Of a stretch of 64,000 nucleotides of DNA, positions 1 through 8,756 are shown piece after piece. The position numbers were made by a program, and so were the translations under genes. The notes under the pieces are model-generated. The model did not search any database and was not told where the DNA came from. It was given only the letters and a program-made list of their open reading frames with translations. This stretch comes from Garcia nutans (lineage: Eukaryota; Streptophyta; Magnoliopsida; Malpighiales; Euphorbiaceae): assembly GCA_947685225.1 (NCBI GenBank), contig CANTUV010000037.1:27361001-27425000 (forward strand), read 5' to 3'. Every line of letters starts with the position of its first letter. Positions within the stretch are counted from its first letter, which is position 1.

Positions 1-2
1 AG

Positions 3-164
3 CCTAATGTATCTGATCCAAGATGAAAGTTTAGACCTAGCTGGGAAGGGCCATATGTCGTGAAACAAGTCATGAGCAAAGGTGCAGTGAAATTGTCAGA
101 CATGGATGGGAATGAATTTAGTGAGCCAGTAAACATTGACAGGATAAAGAGGTTTTATGTATGA
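3..164 (+). pseudogene. Tat-like element T1: C-terminal end of pol (integrase tail)
   Basis: The reading frame entering the window ends in residues of the form FRPSWEGPYVV, KGAVKLSDMDG and IDRIKRFYV followed by TGA at 162-164. This is the usual C-terminal tail of the Ty3/gypsy integrase in Tat/Ogre-type elements, which lies after the catalytic core and helps bind DNA. Only about 53 codons are present. A TGA sits just before the KFRP residues, so the frame is already broken. No further pol lies downstream on this strand; what follows is the element's long 3' region with antisense genes. The family call rests on this motif plus the matching LTR at 11001-13170. Confidence 0.75.
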
Positions 165-183
165 TAAAAAAAGAAAAAAAGAA

Positions 184-345
184 GCTCGCTAGGTTGAAAA
201 TCCAAAAAGGGCAGCCCGAGCAAAAGTTAGAGCAGTCCGCTAGTTCCAAAAACCCGAAAGGGCGGGCTAGGCAGCAATTAGGGTTAAATGAGAGAAAATC
301 ATCAATTACAAAACCTGAAAGGGCTAATTGGCAACAGGAGTGATC
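184..345 (+). repeat. Stem-loop block 1 downstream of T1 pol
   Basis: Three consecutive stem-loops share an inner core of the form AACCYGAAAGGG but have different outer arms. Arms GCTCG (184-188) and CGAGC (217-221); arms CTAG (240-243) and CTAG (267-270) around a perfect CCC-GAAA-GGG at 253-262; arms CAATTA (303-308) and TAATTG (325-330). The block starts about 20 bp after the pol stop. A related block occurs at 1003-1165. Changing but still complementary arms argue for a selected or mechanistically maintained fold; function unknown. Confidence 0.6.
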
Positions 346-573
346 TTGTGTATGCTGGCTTTATGTTTGGTTGTTCCCCAATTTAATAAAATAGAATTAA
401 TGATTAAATTTGTTCTATGTGCACTATTATAAGTATTTGACTAGATATGGATGAAATAAATAATCATAATTGAAAAAGGTGATGAAAAATTATAAATGGA
501 AAAGAAGCATCTTTTATTACTTTAGTTATTTTTCATCCTAACAAAACATTTTCTGAATTGACAAATGTAAAAG
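346..573. other. AT-rich spacer in T1 between stem-loop block and antisense gene end
   Basis: No reading frame with recognisable content and no repeat. It lies between the pol-side stem-loops and the stop codon of the minus-strand DUF7745 gene, so it would be the 3' flank of that gene. Confidence 0.4.
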
Positions 574-1731
574 CTATGGCAGTCGATAAGTGTAATGTGC
601 ATGCCAGCTTTGCCTCAGCAGATCCAAGTAGGCTTCAGTCAAGCAAGGCATGTCTAGGTCAGGAGCAAAGTCAGAATCACGAGGCTCAGCTCCATACTGA
701 CGCCCAAGTCGGCGAGGATCATAGCATGTACCTTGACGAAGAGCAGCAAGGGGAATGTACATCAAGTTTGTCTGCATGGTGATACGAGAAATCTTCCACC
801 AAGGTACCAACCAATGGACATTGACTTCAGAGCATGAGTGGATCCAGTCAACCCAGTCAGCATATGAAGAAGGAGGATGGAGAAGCTTCTTAGCAGAATG
901 ATGATGTGGCAAGTATCTGGCAAAATCCATGGAGGGAGTATCAAGCAAACAAAGACGCTCCTGAAGCCAAATCTGTGAAGAAAGAATTAAATTAAAAAAA
1001 AGGGTCCGCTAAGTTGAAAACCTGCAAGGGCAGCTTAGGCAAAAATTAGGACAGCTCGCTAGTTCCAAAAACCCGCATGGGCGGACTAGGAAAAAGTTAG
1101 AGCAATAAAAAAATAAAAAAGAGAGAGAAAACCTAAATTGAAAACCTGAAAGGGCAGTTTAGGTAATTACCTGAAGCAACAATGGATTCCCAGTCAGTCT
1201 CTTTGACAATCCCGACAAGCCTCCTTCCATTTGGTCCATAATATCCAATACTCATGGATCAATATCGCCGTCAGAAGAAACAAGCAAGAATTGGCCGAGC
1301 AAGTAAAGACAAAGCATGCATCCCCATGCCTTAGTGGGAGCCAAATGAGAAAAATAAAAGTCAATCAAAGGAGCAAGTAGAATTTTTTCACCTCTCATCA
1401 ATCGAAGAACTTCGGGTTTTGGAATTTGAAATAACATCTGCATCTTCTGTTGAGTTTTGGAAATCAATGTGGGTTACACCATTGGTTGATTATTGGGATG
1501 TCCAAGGATAGCCTCAAATTCTTCAATCAAGGGACATATTTCAAAGCCATTAATTCTAAATACCCTAGAATTCGTATCCCACAAGGAAGCCACGAAATGT
1601 AAGGAGTGATCCAATTTGACATTTTGAAAGCATTTTAAGACATCAAGCTTTGACCATGAAATTTTCTTCCAATGGATGGCATCCATATTCTTAAATAGAA
1701 TTTTTATTTTCATTAAATGGTGCTCGGTCAT
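574..1731 (-). pseudogene. Antisense DUF7745-like gene in T1, two exons
   Basis: Minus-strand gene opposite to pol. Exon 1 runs 1731 to 1171 (187 codons, ATG 1731-1729, start MTEHHL). A GT-AG intron of 198 bp spans 1170-973, phase 0. Exon 2 runs 972 to 574 (133 codons with stop) and begins IWLQERL. Motifs include NVKLDHS, CPLIEEFEAILG, LLAPLIDF, NLMYIPL and RRLGRQYG, the pattern of plant DUF7745 proteins, whose function is unknown. The total would be about 319 residues. Exon 1 carries two in-frame stops, TAA at 1476-1474 and TGA at 1254-1252; the T2 copy has CGA at the TGA position. A TATATAAAT box lies about 100 bp upstream. Related copies are at 16241-16851 and 61318-61541. The family call is from recognition, not a search. 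Confidence 0.7.
1003..1165 (+). repeat. Stem-loop block 2 inside the intron of the antisense gene
   Basis: Second copy of the stem-loop block seen at 184-345, with the same AACCYGAAAGGG-type core and new arms: CTAAG with CTTAG, then a CTAG-armed unit, then ACCTAAA (1131-1137) with TTTAGGT (1158-1164). It falls almost exactly inside the 973-1170 intron of the minus-strand DUF7745 gene and ends next to its donor site. Confidence 0.6.
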
Positions 1732-1829
1732 GCTTGATGAATAAAGGAGAACCAAAATTGCTAAAGGGAGTCTTCACGTTGAAAGAGAGAGATTTTTGGT
1801 TTATGAATTAAAATATGGCATGAAGGGTG

Positions 1830-1838
1830 ATTTATATA
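1830..1838 (-). promoter_or_regulatory. TATA box of antisense DUF7745 gene in T1
   Basis: Reads TATATAAAT on the minus strand, 99 bp before the ATG. The same box sits the same distance from the ATG in the T6 copy (61210-61218), with conserved flanking sequence, so it is probably the gene's own promoter rather than the LTR promoter. Confidence 0.6.
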
Positions 1839-2113
1839 GAAGAAAATAAACCTTTTCCAAAAGTGAAATGGAAAAGGTGATGGGAAAGGATAAGAGCATA
1901 TGGCATAAGGAAAGGAAGTGGTAATGAATTTCCTTTACCATATTGGATTTGGTTTAACAAAAGGAGTGGATGTAAATTAATGTACTGTAACAAATAAAAA
2001 AAAATTGGCAGTAACATAAAAAAAATGGAAAATAAGGATTATAGTAAAGAGGAAAATTGTATAGTTTTTATTATTGTACAATGTTTTACAATTGCTACAA
2101 TATTTACATATCA

Positions 2114-2657
2114 TTAAGAGGGTGGTGGTAGGTCACCAAATAAGGACTTGAAAAAATCGTCGCCTGTTGGAGGAGGGGGCAAATTACTCGTCCCAGGATC
2201 ACCCAAAGCAGAAGCACTAAAATCTTTATTGCCTTGGAATTCTGATTTGTCATGGTCTTCATCAGAAGTAGATGAAAGGATCTCATGTTCATCAGTCAGG
2301 GGGCCTCTCGATGAAGAAGCACCAGGATCCCTCATTCCCTGAAATCGGAAGTCTCAGAAATTTTGTTCGGATTGATGATATAAACTTTCAAAATGAGAAG
2401 CCTGTTGACAACTTGCAGCCAACTTTTCTTGAAGTTTCTTATTTTGTTCTTCAAGCATCCGCTGTGAGCTAAGAGAGAAAAAGTAAGAGCATACATAATC
2501 ATGCATACATATAGCATAAACTATTATGAAATGAGGAACATACCAGGTAATTCATATCAATACCCTGTGGATGAGATGGCGTATCCGGCAGGCTAGAATG
2601 AGCAAACGAAGGGACAGTGAAAGAAGGTCCAGCCTCGTGATCAAACGAGCCAACAGC
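2114..2657 (-). pseudogene. Antisense plant mobile domain gene in T1: last two exons only
   Basis: Minus strand. Exon 5 is 2657 to 2544 (114 bp, same length as in T2 and T6). Exon 6 starts at 2461 after CTCACAG and ends with TAA at 2116-2114. Exon 6 encodes a coiled-coil-like stretch (MLEEQN..KL), then an acidic linker and the tail TGDDFFKSLFGDLPPPS. One in-frame stop precedes the MRDPGAS segment. The domain-bearing exons 1-4 are missing: from about 2666 the sequence switches to the 3'-region module also seen in T3 at 30230 onward. This copy is therefore a recombinant 3' fragment, next to the DUF7745 gene as in T6. Confidence 0.7.
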
Positions 2658-2667
2658 CTGCAACAGT

Positions 2668-3040
2668 CATTAAAGATCCAATCAAAATTGGAGAAGAAAG
2701 GAAAAAGAAATTGCAAGGGAAAAGTTGTTAAAGTGAAAAAAAAAACTCCTTTGAAAGATAAAAACAAGGAAGAGCATGGATCAAGCCAAATCAAGCTAGG
2801 CCGTTTCACCTCAAAAGAAATTTTGGCAGAACATGACACGGGCAGGCGACACGGCCGAGCCACTGGCCGTGTCTCACCTAAAGGGCAAAGCAAAGAAAGG
2901 CCAAGCAAAGAGAGAAAAGAAACAGTAGGTGCCACTAGCCGTGTCCCATCCTAAGCCAAGAACAAAGAAGAACCAAAGAAAAAATGCAGAAGCTGACACA
3001 CTTAGGAGACACGGCCAAGCCACTGGCCGTGTCACTCCCA
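2668..3040 (+). repeat. GACACGGCC palindrome module in the T1 3' region
   Basis: Begins with sequence matching T3 at 30230-30330, then holds inverted repeats with arms GACACGGCC and GGCCGTGTC around short spacers. Related modules lie in AT1 LTRs, T3 and S4. Long frames here are a by-product of the repeat and not proteins. Confidence 0.7.
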
Positions 3041-3054
3041 TCTTCAAAGAACAA

Positions 3055-3180
3055 AGAAGACCTAATCTCCAAGGAAGAAGATCCATTTGCAAAGGTGAAG
3101 ACCCCAATTTTCAAGGATGAAGATCCATTTTGAGGGTGAAGATCGCAATGCATAGAACAGCCGGAGCAGTCAGACTTCTC
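3055..3180 (+). repeat. Short GAAG-loop repeat stretch in T1
   Basis: A few copies of the motif GATGAAGATCC and GGTGAAGA with adjoining text identical in style to the large T3 array at 30662-31290, including the phrase about AGAACAGCCG shared by both. It marks the same array, reduced in T1. Confidence 0.55.
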
Positions 3181-3199
3181 AACTAATAAAAGGCTAGTC

Positions 3200-3958
3200 A
3201 AATTCATTCTCAGGTCCAAGTACCCAAATTAAATCTAAATCAATTCAATCTCGGGTCCAAATACCCAATCTCGGGTCCCAAATAAAATCCAAATTCAGTT
3301 AGGATCGAGTGTCCAAATCCAGTTAGGATCGAGTATCCAAATCTAGCTTAGGATCGAGTTTCCTAATCCAGTTAGGATTGAGTATCCCAATCTGATTTAG
3401 GATCGAGTATCCAAACCCTATTTAGGATTGAGTGTCTAAGTCCAGTTAGGATCGAGTATCCAAACCCTATTTAGGATCAAGTGTCCAAGTCCAGTTAGGA
3501 TCGAGTATCCGAACCCAATTTGGGATCAAGTATCCCAATCCAAATCTAGTTAGGATCAAGTATCTGAATCAAGTTAGGATCGAGTATCCGAGTCTAGTTT
3601 AGGATCGAGTATCCAAATCTCTCGGGTCCAAAACCCAAAATACCATTAGGTCCAGAACCTATAATTATCCTTGAGTCCAGAACTCAAACCGGGTCTAGAA
3701 TCCAAATTTTTCTTAGGTCGAGTACCTAAAATTATCATTGAGTCTAGAACTCGAACCGGGTCCAGAACCCAAATTTTCATTAGGTCGAACTAGAATTATC
3801 CTTGAGTCCAAAACTCGAACCGGGTCTAGAACCCAAATTTTACTTAGGTCCAGAACCTAGAATTATCCTTGAGTCCAGAACTCGAACCAGGTCCAGAATC
3901 CAAATTTTCCTTAGGCCAAGAACCTAAAATTATCCATGAGTCCAGAACTCGAACCAGG
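3200..3958 (+). repeat. Micro-hairpin tandem array of T1, left part
   Basis: Irregular tandem array. The first half has units around GGGTCCAAGTACCC and GGATCGAGTATCC. From about 3615 a roughly 66-bp unit takes over, containing AGGTCCAGAACCT, GAGTCCAGAACTC and GGGTCCAGAACCC. In each motif a 4-bp stem closes a constant loop. The array is interrupted by AT1 at 3959 and resumes at 10628. Its place between pol and the 3' LTR matches the hypervariable, satellite-generating 3' region known from Tat-type elements. Confidence 0.8.
3954..3958 (+). repeat. Target-site duplication of AT1 (left), CCAGG
   Basis: CCAGG directly before the LTR; identical bases follow the other LTR at 10628-10632. Confidence 0.95.
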
Positions 3959-5814
3959 TGTTTAGGTCATTTTTGTACTAGTTTTTAGTATGATTTTATG
4001 TGTGTTTTAGTTATTGTTTTGATTAATTTTTGTTTTAAGTGTGTTTAAAATGTTTATTTTAGGTTTAGGTGCAAAAAGACCCTTGGAGGATCAAAACAGT
4101 GCAAGAAGAGCAAAGAACAGTAGCTGACACACTCAAGGGACACGGCCAAGCTTGTGGCCGTGTCCCATACCCAATTAAAGAGGAAGATCAAGGCATAGAA
4201 GAGGACACAGGCAAGCGACATGGCCGTGTCCCACCAAAGAAGCCCAGACACGGCCAAGTTGCTCAAGCTTGGCCGCGTCTCACTTAAATCCCAAGCAAAG
4301 AAGAAGAAACTCTCACAGTAGGTGACACAAGCAAGGGACACGGCCAAGTCACTGGCCGTGTCCCTCCAAAATGATCCAACACGGCCAAGTCACTCCAAAC
4401 ACGGTCGTGTCACTCAACCAAAGAAGAAAAGAAGAAACTCTGAGACAGAAAACACAGGCAAGGGACACAGCCAAGTCACTGGCCGTGTCCCTCCAATTTA
4501 GCTCCAACACGGCCAGGTTCCCTCAACTTGGCCGTGTCTCTCATGGACAAAGACTCAGACACGGCCAAGTCTCCTTTAACTTGGCCTTGTGTCACAAAAA
4601 TGCTATAAATTCTTTCTCAAGATGAAAAGAAAGGCGGACAGAGAAACGGCTAGGGTTTTGAGCAAACAGAGAAAAGAAAAGAGAGGGGGGCAAACACCAA
4701 TTGGGATGAGGAGAGAGTGAAACTCTCCTTGTCCCTCATCTTCATCCTCCATCTTCATCTTCTCCATCTTCCATTGACAAGCTTCAATTTGGTTCTTTGG
4801 GTTAAATTGGGTTATAAGCTCTCAAAGGTTGAAGAAGCTTCATTGAAGGGAGTGGTGACTTGAGAAAGCTCCATTCCATCTTCCAAAGGCACAATCAATT
4901 GAAGGATTGGTGACTTGAGAAAGCTCCATCCACATTGCAAGGGGAATCAACCATTGAAGAGGCTTGAGTTCTTCATCATACATCAAGTGGAGCTAGGAGG
5001 AAGATTAGCAATCCTACTCTTGGCATCTTCACAAGGGGTTTTTCTATTCTCTCTTTTAATTCATTTCAATATTGTTTTTTCTGTATTAAGAGATTGATAT
5101 TGCAATTGAACAATTTGTATTTGTTTTATATTGAGTTGAATGAATGTTTTTAAATTGATGATGTTGAGCTGAAATCCCATGCCTAGGGTTTGTAGTATAT
5201 TTGATTGAATGTCTTGAATTGATATTTCCATTGATGTTCTTTGTTGATTGGTTGATTGCATTGGAATGAATGCTAGGTTGATAGATTAGCTACATATTGA
5301 TCTCTAGATATTGAATGAAGGACCGAGAGGTGAAATCCGATATCAGAATTATGCAATCGACTACCCTATGAATGAATTAGAAATATAAGTTCTAGGGTTT
5401 CATTAATTTGGTAATGTTAAATAATTGGTTATTGCTAATTCATGAATGTGAGAACTAATGAATTGATAATTAACTAATTAACCCTAAGGAACAAATTAAT
5501 TACAAGGCTATGTTAATGGATAATTTAGAATTGAGCTTTGATTGAATGGACCTATAACCCTAGGCACTTTCTCGAGAACTGAATTGATCTTGTGCACCCA
5601 TCACACACATCAAACCCTAAGTACATTAATCTTAGTTTTAAATTGTTCTTTAGCATTTCAAACAACAAACTTTCACTTTTAATTTAATTGCTTTAATCAA
5701 GCTATTACAAACCACACTTTCTTGGGGAAATGACCTTGGGGCAATCACCTTTGCTACAGCTACCTCGTATACTTGCGAGTGACGCTTTGTGGTAGAGTTA
5801 ATTCGAGCGCAACA
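3959..5814 (+). repeat. AT1 5' LTR
   Basis: Starts TGTTTAGGTCATT, ends GAGCGCAACA, 1856 bp. Matches 8757-10627 throughout. Contains the palindrome array at 4135-4590 and a TATA-like GCTATAAATTC at about 4602-4612, 20-30 bp after the array, which would put the array just upstream of transcription start. Confidence 0.93.
4135..4590 (+). repeat. GACACGGCC palindrome array in AT1 5' LTR
   Basis: About seven inverted repeats. The best has 11-bp perfect arms GGGACACGGCC (4335-4345) and GGCCGTGTCCC (4354-4364) with an 8-nt loop; others have arms ACACGGCC/GGCCGTGT with loops from 2 to about 17 nt. Matching array in the 3' LTR at 8935-9410. Confidence 0.85.
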
Positions 5815-5820
5815 AGTTTT

Positions 5821-5838
5821 TGGCTCCGCTGCCGGGGA
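5821..5838 (+). promoter_or_regulatory. AT1 primer-binding site (tRNA-Asp type)
   Basis: TGGCTCCGCTGCCGGGGA, six bases after the LTR. It matches the complement of the plant tRNA-Asp 3' end (TGGCGCCGTTGCCGGGGA, from memory) with two differences, the site typical of Athila elements. Confidence 0.8.
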
Positions 5839-5959
5839 AGGTTGTTAAGTAGTGATAGTTTGATCTTTCTTTTCATTGTTTGTTTATTTTCTGTGCATTG
5901 TTTGTTTGTTTTGTTTTTCTTTAAATTTACTTATTTGTTTGTTTTCTTTAAGTTGCTAA

Positions 5960-7441
5960 GTGCCTTGTGTAAATATGCAATTTTCAAGTTACGCAGGGGT
6001 TTACGATGATAGCCCTAATTCTGACATGGCATGGCAATTAGCAGAATTAATGAACCAACTTAAGATGCTAAATGCAAGAGGACAAACGCCTATGCCTACT
6101 CGAAGAGTATGTTCAGCATGTGGCATTGCAGGACATAGCGCAAACATGTGTTCATTTGGTTATGGACAATATCAAGAGAGGCAAAAGGAAGAATATGCCT
6201 TTGAAAATTTCTAGCAAAGGGGTAGAAGTAACCCATATTCCAATCCTTGTAATCCAAATTGGAGAAACTACCCAAATTTTTCTTGGGAAAACCAGCAGCA
6301 CATTCCACCTCCAAATTTTTTTCAACTTTACCAGAGAAGTTCTTACTCTCAAGAACAATATTCAAATCAAGATTTCCTTAAGAAACCCACTTTGGAAGAT
6401 AGTTTGAATACCTTCATTCAAATTAGTGCACAAAATCAGATTCAATACAAGACGTCCAAAGTGGAAGATGATTTGAATGCTTACATTCAAATTAGCACAG
6501 AAATTCAGGAAAGAAGCAATGAGAGGTTAGATTCTTTGGAGGAAACATTGAAGAGGGTGGAAATGCAACTTGGGCAACTGGCACATCAACTCCAAGAACA
6601 CCAAGAGGAGGAATTTCCTAGCCAATTGGAGCAAATAGAGGTAATCACAAATTTTAAGAATGAAAAGGTGATATATAACGATTTTTGTGATTCCTTTGAT
6701 GCAGGAACTAACAACGAAGAAGATGGTGAGGAAATGCAATCAGACATAGAGGAGTTAATTCAATCAAAGGAGGAGGAGAATTTGGAAGCATCGACTTCGA
6801 CAAAATTGCATGAACCTCCAAATCCTTGTATGCCATCAATCCCATTCCCAAGTAAGCTGAATGCAGAGAAACAAGGTATGCAACTTTCTGAACTCCATGA
6901 CATGCCCTATAGTGAAGATAGTGTAGATAAGCTTGAGGTGGCCATGACCATAAAAGTAGATCCTAATTCTTCCAAATTAGAAATTGATGAGAGCAATTTA
7001 CTAGTGAATAATGAGATTGTTGAGGGAGAACTTCAAATTGCTAAAGAGAATGTAGAACATATTCAACCAAACTTGGTTGAACTTAAAAAGACCCCAGAAA
7101 TTTCGACAGATGTTTTGGTTGGGGAATACAATATGCAACAAATTATCATCTCTCCCACTCTTGGTGGTGAGAACGAACAAAAACCATATAAAACCATGTT
7201 GCAAACTGAAAAAGGTCCTTACCATGTCCCTATAGCATTAAGAAATCAAGCTAAGATAACCCTCACATGTTCTTTTTGGACAATTGCTCCCCTAAGAATG
7301 CTACCTAGGCTTTTCAATATATTGGGCACTTTTCAAAGTTGCATGGTGTTCATCCTCTCAGTCATGGGCTCCAATTGCATTATGGGTGGAAGGAGCCCCA
7401 CACATTGTATATGGGAACGATGGAAATCAGGTATCATCTAA
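5960..7441 (+). pseudogene. AT1 gag remnant with CCHC zinc knuckle
   Basis: One reading frame from about 5960 to TAA-side stop at 7441, interrupted by TAG at 6212-6214, which probably replaced a glutamine codon. The first part holds a zinc knuckle CSACGIAGHSANMC (C-x2-C-x4-H-x4-C), then an NPNWRNYPNFSW motif common at the C-terminal side of Athila gag, then heptad-rich sequence (LDSLEETLKRVEMQLGQL) suggesting a coiled coil, and a long acidic tail with GPYHVPIALRNQA near the end. The capsid part of gag expected before the knuckle is absent, so this is an internally deleted gag that may once have given an RNA-binding protein. No pol follows. Confidence 0.65.
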
Positions 7442-8742
7442 ACTCTCTCTGTAGTATGCATGCTCACATTGAGGACAATGTGAATTTTTAAGTGTGGGGT
7501 GCATTTGGAATTCTATGTTTTTACTTTTAATTGCATTTTACTTAGGTTTTAGTTATTGTTTTTAATGTTTTTCATTAAATAAATGAGTTTTAGAAAGTTC
7601 AATTGTTATAAAAATTGTTGATAGATGACCTTTGAATTTTTGAAGCATGAATTTGAGAATTGAGTAGAATTGGTGCTTATTGTCAATTTTGTTGGTTTTT
7701 CTTTGCATTGCCATTAACCTAGTGAGGAATTGAGCCATCAACTTATTATTCTTGTTGTGGGCGAGCATCTTTGATTGAGGAATTGCTAGAACTTGCTTTG
7801 AAATACATTTTAAGATTACATAAAAATTTCAAGTTGGCATCAAGATGATTAAGCCAATTAGGTGAACCCACTTTGGCTTAAAAGACCAACCCTATATTCA
7901 ACCTTAGTTAGCCAATTTTGAGCCTATTTTATTTTTCCTTTTCTTTCTTTTGCACAACACCATTAGCTTGAACCTTGTTGTTTAACTCTTATCCTTTCAT
8001 TAGGTCAAGAGCATTTTAAGAGCGTTTATGACCGAGTGTTGTGTTGAATTAAGTGTGGGGTTAAATTTAGTAGGTTTAAGATTGCAAAACAAAATAAAAA
8101 CTTGTACACAAACTTGTGTACAAGAAAAAGAAAATAAAAAAAAAGAAAGAGAAAAAGAAAAATATATATATATATATAATAATAAGAATAATTGTTGTTC
8201 TTGTTGAAAGGGTTGGAATGAATCATTGCAATATGTAGCAAGTGAGTTCCCTTGAAAAGCTCTTTAATGTCAATGGGCATATGAGAGGAAGGTGTTTTGG
8301 GATTGTTAGTTATACATATGATCGGTTACTTCATTCTTGAAGTGCTCTTGAACTTAATGATTAAGCTTACATTTCCTAAATGTCATGCCTTTACCTTAGC
8401 CCCATTACAACCAAAAGAAAGACCTTTTGATTGATGCTTGATTGTTATTTGTGGTGGAGATTTGATCCATAAGCAAGCCTATGGTAATAATCTTTCATTG
8501 ATTGTTATGATTGTAAACACCACCATGATCAAACACTTGTAAGAGTTGGTGAGGAAGCGATAACATTGGTTATGCATAGAGAACCACTTAATTGCATGAG
8601 TGTCGATTTTGTTTGATTTGATATTTATTGTGAATTTAGGGATAAGGAAGTCTTGATGCATCTTTATAACTCTTGAACTTAACAGAATTCATCTGGTTAG
8701 TGTGTTTTGATTTTAGTCTTACTTGGGGACAAGCAAGGAGTT
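7442..8742 (+). other. AT1 non-coding 3' internal region
   Basis: Begins with a stretch containing ACATTGAGGACAATGTGAA and AAGTGTGGGG, typical of Athila-type internal sequence. The rest is AT-rich with a purine tract and a short TA repeat at 8160-8180. No recognisable coding content. Confidence 0.6.
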
Positions 8743-8756
8743 AAGTGTGGGGTAGT
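8743..8756 (+). promoter_or_regulatory. AT1 polypurine tract
   Basis: AAGTGTGGGGTAGT directly before the 3' LTR, the expected place for plus-strand priming. It is purine-rich but contains T residues. Confidence 0.65.

Noticed and set aside
4054..4625. Overlapping open frames on both strands rich in HGQ, GRVP and ARDTAKSLAVS-type residues (also at 8852-9438, 2552-3107, 30247-30704)
   Set aside because: They are translations of the GACACGGCC palindrome arrays: open on both strands at once, start inside the repeat, and resemble no protein family. They are repeat by-products.
8160..8182. TA microsatellites here and at 46746-46762, 53477-53494, 54309-54328; AAG at 15806-15827; AAT at 35197-35222; TTG at 19627-19648
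   Set aside because: Ordinary low-complexity tracts inside elements, with no sign of separate function.
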